In this document: positions 35,504 to 43,796 of the stretch, piece after piece
Layout: every line of letters begins with the position of its first letter
Numbering within the stretch: the first letter of the stretch is position 1
Assembly (NCBI GenBank): GCA_017305555.1
Contig: JAFKKM010000009.1
Location: 62,001-126,000 of the forward strand
Origin: Hyphomicrobiales bacterium
Lineage (GTDB): Bacteria > Pseudomonadota > Alphaproteobacteria > Rhizobiales > Xanthobacteraceae
Length of the DNA: 64,000 bases
Direction: 5' to 3'
Notes under the pieces: generated by a model
The model's input: only the letters and a program-made list of their open reading frames with translations
Databases searched by the model: none
What the model was told of the DNA's origin: nothing
Made by a program: the position numbers and the translations under genes

Positions 35504-36322
35504 TTATGACGAAGTATCGTCAGAACTAAGCGTATTGTAATACTCGTACTTCTCAGTGACCACCAGACTACGCCGGGTCTCCACCGGTTGATCGTTAAAA
35601 GTGTAGGCCACACGACGTATTTCAAGCAGAGGCATCCCAAGCGGAACGCCAAGTCTTTTCGCGTTGGTCACGTCCGCGGCAACGGTGCCCAGCCTATCGA
35701 AAGTGCGAATGACATTGACGCCGAATGCACTTTGATAGAACCCATAGACAGTAGTGTCTCGCTTGGCAAACGTGTCTTCGGTCAGCGTGGGAAACATGGC
35801 CCGAGCAATTTCGATTTCGTCGAGGATGACGGGTTCGCCACCGAGAATGAGCAGATTGTTGATACGAAAGATGTCCTCGCCAACGCCGATCGAGAGAGCT
35901 TTCGCAGTCACAGCAACTGCGCGTCCCTTTTCGAAGCTGACGGTCTGCACGATGGGTATTTCGCGGACGCCGTCCTTGCGAACGATATGCCAAAAATAGT
36001 TCAGCATCCGCTCCGCGCTATAGGTTGCAAGGAACGTTCCGCGCCCTTGCTGCCGAACGAGAACCCGCTCGGTGACGAGTTCGTCAATTGCCTTTCTTAC
36101 CGTCCCAATGCTGACGTCGTATTGTTCACAGAGCTGCTTCTCAGTCGGGATCGCTTCGCCTGCGCCAATCTCTCCGCTGGAGAGAAGACGCGTCAACGCA
36201 AGCTTGACTTCCTTGTAGAGGGGACGCGACCCGATTCCGCTTCCCGCTATTTTTTCTCGACGCTTACCTGCACTCTTGGGCGATTTGCGCCCCAAAACTT
36301 TAGGATCATTGGCTTCTTTCAT
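35504..36322 (-). CDS. GntR/UTRA family regulator, proposed master regulator of the six-operator regulon
   Basis: 272 aa from ATG 36322 (MKEANDPK). The GntR winged helix (RPLYKEVKLALTRLLSSGEIGAGEAIPTEKQLCEQYDVSIGTVRKAIDELV) and the wing QQGRGTFLA are followed by a UTRA ligand domain (ILDEIEIARAMFPTL; the end EIRRVAYTFNDQPVETRRSLVV is typical of HutC-type). It is the only regulator inside the 26-51 kb cluster, hence the best candidate for the shared palindromes. An in-frame upstream extension to 36370 lacks a ribosome site. Confidence 0.92.
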   Translation of the reverse strand: MKEANDPKVLGRKSPKSAGKRREKIAGSGIGSRPLYKEVKLALTRLLSSGEIGAGEAIPTEKQLCEQYDVSIGTVRKAIDELVTERVLVRQQGRGTFLATYSAERMLNYFWHIVRKDGVREIPIVQTVSFEKGRAVAVTAKALSIGVGEDIFRINNLLILGGEPVILDEIEIARAMFPTLTEDTFAKRDTTVYGFYQSAFGVNVIRTFDRLGTVAADVTNAKRLGVPLGMPLLEIRRVAYTFNDQPVETRRSLVVTEKYEYYNTLSSDDTSS

Positions 36323-36357
36323 TTCATCTCGCTGCCAACGATCTGGCCAGCCCCTTG

Positions 36358-36371
36358 GTTGATATGTCAAC
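36358..36371. promoter_or_regulatory. Palindrome at the gntR promoter
   Basis: GTTGA-TATG-TCAAC, 5-bp perfect arms, 36-49 bp before the gntR start codon. It differs from the regulon palindromes; it may be a separate site or a promoter-overlapping autoregulatory site. Confidence 0.35.
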
Positions 36372-36640
36372 GCAGATACCTCGAATCGTAATCTTGGTCG
36401 AGGCTACAATGGTATTCTTGCTCACGTGCTCCCCAACGTCGAGAGTAACACCCCCAATTAGATCAGCTTGATGCTCATTAGGACGGGGGTTTAGACGTCA
36501 AATATCGGGTTTGGGTACCGCGAGTTGACTTAGGGAACGAGGCCTCCGTGAATTCCAAAGCTACTATCAGACGAGCTATTGGCGACTTCGATCAATAATA
36601 CACCAGTCACAGCTTACCGCATCAGGCCTTTCGACCGCTC
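36372..36640. other. Non-coding stretch between gntR and the acyl-CoA synthetase 3' end
   Basis: About 270 bp with no gene on either strand and no copy of the regulon palindrome. It includes the upstream region of gntR. Confidence 0.45.
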
Positions 36641-38077
36641 TCAGGTAATGCCGCCCAAACGATAGGCTTCCACGGTCCGGACCGCCGCCAGGCCACGCGC
36701 GGCCTGGGCGAGCTCATCGAAAACAGCAACGCCATTCGAGGTCGCGCGCTGGCGATATTCGCGCTTGCGCTCTTCGGTCTCGCCATCACCATCCTATTTC
36801 AGCACCAGGACGATATGCATGCCGGGACCATGCTCCGCCCGCACACGAAGCGCGGCCTGTATGATGTTGCCAAGCATATCGACATGCCTGAACCCCAGAA
36901 TGACGGTCATGTTGACGTGGATGATCACAGCATCGGCCGCGCCGCTGGCGGCAATCGTCGAAATGATGTTCTCGGCAACGCGGCCTTCATTCTGCTGCAA
37001 CGCCCCTGCCGGAACGTCTATCGGGTTGGCGATGGACGACCCGGCCGGCAGGCCAAGGGCTTCCAGCTTGGCAAGAGTGCCATCCGCGAACGCGCCGACC
37101 GAGAAACCGGCACGGTCGAACGCGTCCGTACCGAGAACACTCGTCCCGCCTCCGTTGCCGAACAATACGACGCGCGAAGTCGCGGAAGGCCGCAGGTCCA
37201 TACACTGCATAGCCATCAACACGTCGAGAAATTCATCGAGCGTATCCGTCAGAACCGTGCCGGTCTGGCGGCACAGTGCTTCCCACGCGCTGTGACTGCC
37301 CGCGAGCGCTCCCGTATGGGATGCGGCAGCGCGTTGACCCTGGCTGGTCCGGCCACCTTTCAAAAGCACCACAGGCTTGCGCGCATTGGCGCGCCTGAGG
37401 ACGTCGAACAGCCGGCGTCCTTCGCGGGTGCTTTCCAGATAAAGGCCGATAGTCCGCGTCTTGTCGTCCTCGAGAAAATACTCGATCAGCTCCGACGCCC
37501 CGAGATCGGAGGCGTTGCCGATAGTTACGAGGCCACTGTAGCGCAGGCCACGATTCTGACCCCGCTTTATAATGTCGATCCCCAATCCACCGCTCTGGCA
37601 GACAACGCCAATCGAGCCCGGTTCAGACGTCGTCTTATCCGTGAAGGTCAACCGAGCTTCAGGGGAATAGGTCCCCAGACAGTTCGGCCCGATGACGCGT
37701 GTGCCAACTTCCCGGGCGGCAGCAACAAGATCGGCTTCTAGATCGCCGCCCCCCACGACTTCGCTGAACCCACTCGACATGACTTGGGCGAACCGGACCT
37801 TACCGCCGCTGTTGCGAACAACACCGGGCGCGTTGGCGGCGGCAACTGCGACATAGGCATAGTCGATCTCACCCGGTACATCGGCCAGCGACGGATAAGC
37901 CCGCAGCCCCTCGATTTCCTCAGCCTTGGGATGAATCGGCACGATGGCGCCGGCATAACCGAAGTTCTTCAGGTTCCTGATGAAACGATTGCCCCCGCTG
38001 ACGCTGGTGGTCGAGGCACCGATCACCGCAATCCGGGTTGGATGAAAGAGCGGCCTGAATTCTTCACGCGTGGACAT
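36641..38077 (-). pseudogene. CoA-binding subunit of an ADP-forming acyl-CoA synthetase, interrupted by an amber codon
   Basis: Alpha-type subunit (CoA-binding Rossmann domain plus two succinyl-CoA-ligase-like domains): IAVIGASTTSVSGGN, SSGFSEVVGG, GPNCLGTYSP, CQSGGLGIDI and the phospho-His loop SHTGALAGS. The protein reads to TAG at 36794-36796 (codon 428) after HIVLVLK. The same frame continues for 50 codons of coding character (EERKREYRQRATSNGVAVFDELAQAARGLAAV) to TGA 36641. Without readthrough the product lacks about 50 C-terminal residues and might still work. ATG 38077 has GGAGAAGG and overlaps the beta gene by 14 bases. Confidence 0.8.
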
Positions 38078-38795
38078 TGATCGCCTTCTCCTTCCGCAGA
38101 ATGAACCGCGCATCCACGGCCACGGCGGCGTGTTTGGAAACGATCAGTGGATTGACGTCGATCTCCGCCAATTCGCCGGCACCTTGCATCAGAAGGCCTT
38201 CGTCCCCACCGACGCGCAGCAACACATCGACGATCGCGTCGATATTTGCCGGCTCGCCGCCTCGCGCACCTTTCAAAACAGCCGCCCCGTTAAGCTCCGA
38301 CAGCATTTCGCGAGCATCCCGCTCACGGATCGGGCAGATGCGGAAGGCGACATCCTTCAGCACCTCTACGAAGATTCCACCGAGACCGACCATGATCATC
38401 GGCCCGAACTCGGGATCCATCGTGCCGCCGACAACAACTTCCACACCGCGCGGAGCCATCTCCTCGAACAGCCAAGCCTCGGGCTCGATGCCCCTTTTCC
38501 TCATCGCCTCGTGCAAATCAGACGCGGCATCGGCTGCGGCTGCGGCATCCTGAATGTTGAGCTTGACGCCGCCGACGTCGCTTTTATGAACGACCCCCGT
38601 GGCCACAACCTTGAGTGCGAGTGGAGCGCGAAGATCCGAAACAGCTGCGGCAACGTCGTCCCCGGCCTTCACCACGACGGACCTGGGCACGTTGATACCG
38701 GCCGACTTTAAAACACTCTTGCCCAACGGTTCGTCCAGCGCTTCGACGCCCGTTGCGCGCGCTTTGTGCAGTGCTTCCGACAGTGTCTCGCTCAT
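38064..38795 (-). CDS. ATP-grasp subunit of ADP-forming acyl-CoA synthetase
   Basis: 243 aa beta-type subunit (ATP-grasp_5): LKVVATGVVHKSDVGGVKLN, FEEMAPRGVEVVVGG and FGPMIMVGLGGIFVEVLKDVAFRICP are family hallmarks, as is AEIDVNPLIV. With the CoA-binding partner it would interconvert acyl-CoA + ADP + Pi and acid + CoA + ATP, conserving energy from an acyl-CoA made by the pathway. Confidence 0.9.
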   Translation of the reverse strand: MSETLSEALHKARATGVEALDEPLGKSVLKSAGINVPRSVVVKAGDDVAAAVSDLRAPLALKVVATGVVHKSDVGGVKLNIQDAAAAADAASDLHEAMRKRGIEPEAWLFEEMAPRGVEVVVGGTMDPEFGPMIMVGLGGIFVEVLKDVAFRICPIRERDAREMLSELNGAAVLKGARGGEPANIDAIVDVLLRVGGDEGLLMQGAGELAEIDVNPLIVSKHAAVAVDARFILRKEKAINVHA

Positions 38796-38803
38796 GGAAG
38801 CCG

Positions 38804-39025
38804 TTACTCGTTTATGACCATGAGATCCTGGCCCTCGGCGACGGACTCGCCCTCCGCAACCAAAATCTTCTCGATCGTACCGCTCGAAGGGGCAATCACC
38901 GGGATTTCCATTTTCATGGATTCCAGGATCGCCAGGGTGTCGTCTTCGGAAACCGCGTCTCCTTCCTTGATCTGGATCTTCCAAACCGAACCGTTGATCT
39001 CGCAAATGACTTTCGTCTGTGCCAT
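38804..39025 (-). CDS. Single-domain biotin carrier protein (1.3S-like)
   Basis: 73 aa biotinyl/lipoyl-attachment domain. The biotin lysine is in LESMKMEIPV, and the C-terminal half repeats the barrel (GTIEKILVAEGESVAEGQDLMVI). The size equals the biotinyl domain of transcarboxylase 1.3S or stand-alone BCCP-like proteins without an AccB linker. It lies between the carboxyltransferase and the acyl-CoA synthetase genes in one operon. It is a likely biotin donor for the adjacent carboxyltransferase. Confidence 0.92.
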   Translation of the reverse strand: MAQTKVICEINGSVWKIQIKEGDAVSEDDTLAILESMKMEIPVIAPSSGTIEKILVAEGESVAEGQDLMVINE

Positions 39026-39049
39026 CAGGCGTCCTCACAAATTTCAGTT

Positions 39050-40585
39050 TCAGTAAGTTGTCGGCCAGACTGCGAGGCGATGCTTGCCCACGCCGCTGCC
39101 ATGCCGGCTACGATGGATTTCAAAAAGCCGGATCAACGTCTCACGTGTGTCGCGGGGATCGATGACTGTGTGGGCCTCGTAGAGTTGGGCCAGCCCCCAG
39201 ACCGCGGTATCGCGCGAGAGGTCCTTGGCCATCTTCGCGTACTTCTCCGGATCCTTGTCCTTGTCGACGCCGGTGAGAACGCTTGCGCCGACATTCGCCG
39301 CCATGAAGCCGAGATCAGCCGTCGGCCAGGCGAGAACCTCGTCTGAATTGCGGCCGCCGCCCATGTTCAGATACGCTTGGCCATAGCTCTTGCGCATGAT
39401 CAGCGAAATCTTCGGGACGGTGACCAGCGAAAGAGCGTTCATCCAGTTCATGATCTTGCCGGGCGCGGCACGACGCTCGCCTTCCAGGCCGATCAGGAAA
39501 CCCGGCGTGTCGACCATGAACAACAAGGGAATGTTGAAAGAGTCGCACTGAATGATGAAGGCCGTAGCCTTCTTCATGGCATCGACATCGATCGCACCGC
39601 CTTTGAACATCGGGTTGTTGGCAATGACGCCGATCGATTTGCCGTCGAGGCGGGCCAACGACGTGCAGATCGATTTGCCGTAGCGGGGCTTCAGCTCAAA
39701 TCGACTGTCCTTGTCCACTACGAGATCGATGATCTTGCGAACGTCGTACACCTTGTTCGGAGTATCAGGGAGTATCTCGAGGATCTGCTGGCCGCGTCCC
39801 TGCGATCCTTCCGGTACATCGTAAGCGGGTGGCGCTTCGTTCTGATGGCTCGGCAGATAACTAAGCCACGTCTTGATCGCCAGAAGCGCTTCCTCATCCG
39901 TGTCGACAACGGCATCGACAAGTCCGGAATGTTCGGCATGCATCTTCCAGCCGCCCAATTCCTCCGAATCGATTTCTTGTCGGATCGCCGCCGAGGTAAC
40001 ACGCCCGCTGGCGACCGCCATCGTCGCGCCCTTGCGCATGACGACGAAATCGGAGAGGCAGCCATACCAGGTCGACGAGCCATAGCAGGAACCCAGCAGC
40101 GCGCTCGCCCAAGGCGACTCGCGGCTGCGAAGGTATTCGATAGGATCCTGGCCGAGAATGGCGCGTCCCTCGGCGCCCATACGGTCGGGCATCCTGGCGC
40201 CGGTCGACTCTCCCAGCATTATCAGCGGCATCCCGGATCTGGTTGCGACCTCGCGGATGTGACGGATCTTCTTGCCGTTCACCACGGAACTGGAAGCGCC
40301 CATGGTGGTGAAGTCGTTCGACATGACCGCGACGGGGCGACCGTCTACCTTGCCGAACCCGCCAATCTTGCCGTCTCCCGGTGTCTTGTCGCGAACCTCG
40401 GGCCGATGCGAGGTCGCGAAGAGGCCGCTTTCGATCCAACTATCCTTGTCCAGAAGCGCATCTAGTCGTTCGCGAGCATTCAGATGCCCTTCTGCCTTGC
40501 GCTTCGCGAGCTTCTCCGGCCCGCCCATGGCGAGAGCCCTCTCCCTCCGCTGCTTGAGCTCGGCGATCATTTCGTCATGTGGCAT
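39050..40585 (-). CDS. Acyl-CoA carboxyltransferase (PccB / methylmalonyl-CoA carboxyltransferase 12S-like)
   Basis: 511 aa from ATG 40585, which has GGAGAAGCGG just upstream (ATG 40597 also possible). Two crotonase-like halves: FTTMGASSSVVNGKKI, LIMLGESTGARM, then NNPMFKGGAID, FMVDTPGFLIGLEGE and MRKSYGQAYLNMGGG. It transfers CO2 between biotin and an acyl-CoA. Acyl-CoA choice cannot be read from sequence. In the operon with a biotinyl protein but without a biotin carboxylase; that subunit is encoded 6 kb away under the same operator type. Confidence 0.92.
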   Translation of the reverse strand: MPHDEMIAELKQRRERALAMGGPEKLAKRKAEGHLNARERLDALLDKDSWIESGLFATSHRPEVRDKTPGDGKIGGFGKVDGRPVAVMSNDFTTMGASSSVVNGKKIRHIREVATRSGMPLIMLGESTGARMPDRMGAEGRAILGQDPIEYLRSRESPWASALLGSCYGSSTWYGCLSDFVVMRKGATMAVASGRVTSAAIRQEIDSEELGGWKMHAEHSGLVDAVVDTDEEALLAIKTWLSYLPSHQNEAPPAYDVPEGSQGRGQQILEILPDTPNKVYDVRKIIDLVVDKDSRFELKPRYGKSICTSLARLDGKSIGVIANNPMFKGGAIDVDAMKKATAFIIQCDSFNIPLLFMVDTPGFLIGLEGERRAAPGKIMNWMNALSLVTVPKISLIMRKSYGQAYLNMGGGRNSDEVLAWPTADLGFMAANVGASVLTGVDKDKDPEKYAKMAKDLSRDTAVWGLAQLYEAHTVIDPRDTRETLIRLFEIHRSRHGSGVGKHRLAVWPTTY

Positions 40586-40636
40586 CCGCTTCTCCATCCC
40601 GAACAGTAATCGTGCAAGCGCGATTGCGCTTGCCGA

Positions 40637-41728
40637 CTACGACGCTTTCATCGATCCTGCCGGCCCGGGCGCTGGCGGAATGATCCTGTTATCGACGAGA
40701 CCGCCGACCAATTCGCGAAACATGGTTCCGGTGTCCTGCACCTCGGTCCAACCTGCGCGGCGTGCCTTCGCAATGCTGGAGACCTGGTCGTAAGGCGTCG
40801 AATAGGCCCAGTCGGCCCAAGGCCAGTTGACGAGCTGCTTCAGCTCGAACGGTTGCAGCCCGTACTTCGCGCGTATCGAGGCCCACAATGGCTCCTTGTC
40901 TGCCATCGCTCTTTGAAGATTGACCTGCTGGACCTTTCGCCCGGCTTTCATCCCGAATATCTCGGCGATCTCAGGCCATACGCGCTCCCAACGATCGACA
41001 TCGCCGTTGGTCATATTGAACGCTTCGTTCTCGCAAGCCTGCGTCGTGGCTGCCCACTCCATCGCGCGGCCAAGGAGCCGCGCATCGGTGAAATTGTACA
41101 TGGATGCGAATGCTGCGGGATGGCCGGGCCAACGCAGCGGGAGACCAAGTTCTCGCGAGATCACCGAATAGATCGCGAGGCCCATCAAATGGTTCATCGG
41201 GCTGCCCGGTGCGAAGCCCATAATGCAATGCGGCCGCAACGCGGACCAGCTCCAGCGCTTTCCGCGCTGCCGCTCGACCAGCCAGTCCTGCTGATCGTAA
41301 TAGAAATTCGGCGGAAGATGGCGCGGATCCGTTTCGCGTGCGGGCGTGCTGAACGGCCCAAGATGATTGCCGTACCACTTGGTGCCTTGCATCAACTGCA
41401 CGTGGGCAAGATTCGGCGCGACTCCTTCAAGCGTTTCGACCAGATTCACCAGCATCGCAACGTTGGGTCCGACTTCTTCGGCCCAGGTCGGTCGCGGAGC
41501 ATATGCGGTATAGAAAATGTGAGTAGCTTCGCTAAGGTCGCTGAGTTGCCGGGAAGAATCATCCTTATCCAGAAGGTCGGCCTGGACGTGCCGCACGCCC
41601 TGCCCAAGATCGCTTTCGCGCCGAGAGACGGATACGATATTCCAGTCTCCGGTCGACCGAAGATGATCGGTCAGCCCACGCCCGACGATCCCGGTTGCTC
41701 CCGCGATCACAGCTGTTTTTGACGCCAT
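40637..41728 (-). CDS. PRISE-type enone reductase-like SDR (progesterone 5-beta-reductase/iridoid synthase family)
   Basis: 363 aa atypical SDR. N-terminal AGATGIVGRGLTDHL loop, YTAYAPRPTWAEE, GTKWYGNHLGP and NFYYDQQDWL are the diagnostic PRISE stretches (catalytic Tyr in the YYxxQ region, Lys in TKWYG). Plant relatives reduce 1,4-enones. Here it may reduce the double bond of an enone or enoyl intermediate. GGAGGAAG precedes ATG 41728. Second gene of the MmgE/PrpD operon. Confidence 0.88.
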   Translation of the reverse strand: MASKTAVIAGATGIVGRGLTDHLRSTGDWNIVSVSRRESDLGQGVRHVQADLLDKDDSSRQLSDLSEATHIFYTAYAPRPTWAEEVGPNVAMLVNLVETLEGVAPNLAHVQLMQGTKWYGNHLGPFSTPARETDPRHLPPNFYYDQQDWLVERQRGKRWSWSALRPHCIMGFAPGSPMNHLMGLAIYSVISRELGLPLRWPGHPAAFASMYNFTDARLLGRAMEWAATTQACENEAFNMTNGDVDRWERVWPEIAEIFGMKAGRKVQQVNLQRAMADKEPLWASIRAKYGLQPFELKQLVNWPWADWAYSTPYDQVSSIAKARRAGWTEVQDTGTMFRELVGGLVDNRIIPPAPGPAGSMKAS

Positions 41729-41779
41729 GCCTTCCTCCGCAGCACAGAGCTCTCTTGAAGAATTGTCGATCCGCGATGC

Positions 41780-43138
41780 TTAAGCCGCGCCGACCGTCGC
41801 CACTTCCGCGATGAGATCGCACGCATTCGGCAAGTCCTTCAAATTGCGCAGCATCTCGATCGAGCGCCGGATCCGCTCGTCGGGCAACAGGCCGTCGACG
41901 CAACCGCGAAATTTCTCGATGCATTCATCGAATGAGAGCAAGTCCGGCGGATGCCCCCGAGAGTGGGTTGGCTCACGCACGACCACCTCGCCCCCTTTGA
42001 GGGTAAACGTCATCCGTGCGGTCCAGCCGGTCGGCGCCCAGCCCCAATCCTCGCGCACGATCGTCTCCACCTTCGGGCGGAATGCCCGGAAACGCCGGTC
42101 ATTTATCCGCTCTTCCGAGAAGCCTTCGGGGCCGACCACATCGTCGAGCATCGCGATCGCCAACGAATGCGGCAAACTAAACTGCGCCTCGATCTCATCG
42201 CGCGGTTCGGAATGCTGAACCACGGTCGGAAAGAAGGCATTCACTTCGACAGAAATCTTCTCGAGGTCGTCGGCTGACAGGCCACGCTCCTTCTTCAAGT
42301 CAAGCGTCGCTTCGATCAATCGCTGCAGGTGAAAACAGCAGGGATAAAATTTGATTCCCACTTCGAAGATTCGATATGGCGCACCCCAATCCACCAGAAT
42401 GTTCTCGGGGTTCTCGACCTTACCGCCAGTGATCATGTTCATAAGGCCGCGCGGCGCCTCAAGCACATCCAGTTGCCCGGTCATTCCTTCCGCCGCCATG
42501 TAGGCAGCAGCGACGCCGTTTCGCGCCGAAAATCCCATCTCCAGTATGTGGGCAACCGAGCCGGTCTGGTATCCGACGCCGCTCGCCTGGGACGCGGCGA
42601 TACTCATCGCATGCGCAGTCTTCTCGGCATTCAGACCAAGTAGCTTGGCAGCTCCGGCGGCCACGCCGATCGAACCCGCCAGGCTCAAAACCATGTAGCC
42701 GATGCGGCGCGCCTCACGGCAGGCAAGACCGATACGCGCCTGGACCTCGTAGCCGGCGACGAAAGCCTCGATGATTCTCGATCCCGGCGATCCAAGATGC
42801 TCGGCCAGCGCAAACAGTGGCGGGAAAAGCGTATAGCTCGATACCGCTTCTGGAAAACTGTCATCTTCATATTCGGTCGCATGCGCGAACGTTCCGTTCG
42901 CGAGGCCTGCCAACTCGACGGAGCTTTTGAAATCCGCGCCGAGCACCGTCGCCTGCGGCTCACCTCCGTGGCGCCTGACGTAATTGATCGTCTCGGCTCC
43001 GGCCGTGCAGCGATGACCAGAAACCATCGCGCCGAAAGCACTCATGGCAAGTGTCGACGCGTAATCGACAACGTCGGGAGCCAGATCTTCAATCCGTGTC
43101 GCGACGACACGCTCCGCGATCTCGCGCGTTATGCGCAT
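41780..43138 (-). CDS. MmgE/PrpD family protein
   Basis: 452 aa from ATG 43138 (GGAAGGA 6 bases upstream). Family features: LAMSAFGAMVSGHRCTAGAE, NGTFAHATEYEDDSF, MSIAASQASGV, FYPCCFHLQRLIEA and the C-terminal swivel domain. PrpD and CAD-like members dehydrate 2-methylcitrate or decarboxylate cis-aconitate; many homologues have unknown substrates. First gene of the operon to 36641, behind operator 4. Confidence 0.9.
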   Translation of the reverse strand: MRITREIAERVVATRIEDLAPDVVDYASTLAMSAFGAMVSGHRCTAGAETINYVRRHGGEPQATVLGADFKSSVELAGLANGTFAHATEYEDDSFPEAVSSYTLFPPLFALAEHLGSPGSRIIEAFVAGYEVQARIGLACREARRIGYMVLSLAGSIGVAAGAAKLLGLNAEKTAHAMSIAASQASGVGYQTGSVAHILEMGFSARNGVAAAYMAAEGMTGQLDVLEAPRGLMNMITGGKVENPENILVDWGAPYRIFEVGIKFYPCCFHLQRLIEATLDLKKERGLSADDLEKISVEVNAFFPTVVQHSEPRDEIEAQFSLPHSLAIAMLDDVVGPEGFSEERINDRRFRAFRPKVETIVREDWGWAPTGWTARMTFTLKGGEVVVREPTHSRGHPPDLLSFDECIEKFRGCVDGLLPDERIRRSIEMLRNLKDLPNACDLIAEVATVGAA

Positions 43139-43152
43139 GTTGCATCCTTCCG

Positions 43153-43178
43153 TAGACATATTCATATATATAATATGT
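43153..43178. promoter_or_regulatory. Regulon operator, site 4 (MmgE/PrpD operon)
   Basis: On the minus strand arms TTATATATAT and AATATGTCTA around G (43163); also readable as ACATATT/AATATGT perfect 7-bp arms at 43156-43162 and 43172-43178. It lies 15-40 bp before the MmgE/PrpD start, so it probably overlaps the promoter. Confidence 0.6.
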
Positions 43179-43228
43179 ATGATGTTCGAATGTCAATCAG
43201 CCTTAAGAGCTGGACAGCGTGACCTCGG

Positions 43229-43624
43229 TTAAATTGCAGGCCCTTCGATCAGTTCGACCCGCACGTCGCCCGGCACGACCAGGAACGCGGACTTGATGCC
43301 ACCAGGCATATTGTGCGGCCCCTCGACCACCTTGGCGCCATTGGTTGTCAAGCGATCGAGTTCATTCGCCAGGTTATTTGTTCGCATGCCGAAATGATCG
43401 AGACCTAGGTGTGAACCGGTGCAGGCCGGTTGCAGCACCTCGCCGGTACGACGGCCAGAAATCATGCAGAGCACGTTCGCAGCGTCTTGAAGACGGATGA
43501 ACCGATCGCCGAAAGCTCTGGTTTCGTCGGAGATAACGCTGAAACCGAACGCGCCAACAAACCAGTCGGCCGTCGACTTGGGATCGTCCGATTTGATGTG
43601 GATGTGATGGATCGTATAGCGCAT
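43229..43624 (-). CDS. VOC (glyoxalase/dioxygenase-fold) family protein
   Basis: 131 aa, one pair of beta-alpha-beta-beta-beta modules: YTIHHIHIKSDDPKSTADWFVGAFGF and LGLDHFGMRTNNLANELDRL, ending RVELIEG. His and Glu positions for metal (H6/H8-type, H around 78, E126) are present. It could be an epimerase, isomerase or dioxygenase. It stands between the 5S-like gene and operator 4, probably at the end of the biotin carboxylase operon (170-bp gap). Confidence 0.82.
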   Translation of the reverse strand: MRYTIHHIHIKSDDPKSTADWFVGAFGFSVISDETRAFGDRFIRLQDAANVLCMISGRRTGEVLQPACTGSHLGLDHFGMRTNNLANELDRLTTNGAKVVEGPHNMPGGIKSAFLVVPGDVRVELIEGPAI

Positions 43625-43796
43625 TTATCGCACCTGACGTCGGATGATTGTGTCTTTAGCGATAGAAGCCGAATTGCAGAGGTGAGAATTTCGCACCTGC
43701 CCGAGCGAGACTCTTTTTACATCCGTCAGGAAGAACGACGCACAACAATGCGCGACGGCGAACAATGATCGGCCGAGTTAAGCCTCGTCAGATCCC

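Noticed and set aside
36765-37741. Plus-strand frames across the acyl-CoA synthetase alpha gene
   Set aside because: Shadows; no ribosome sites and no recognisable proteins.
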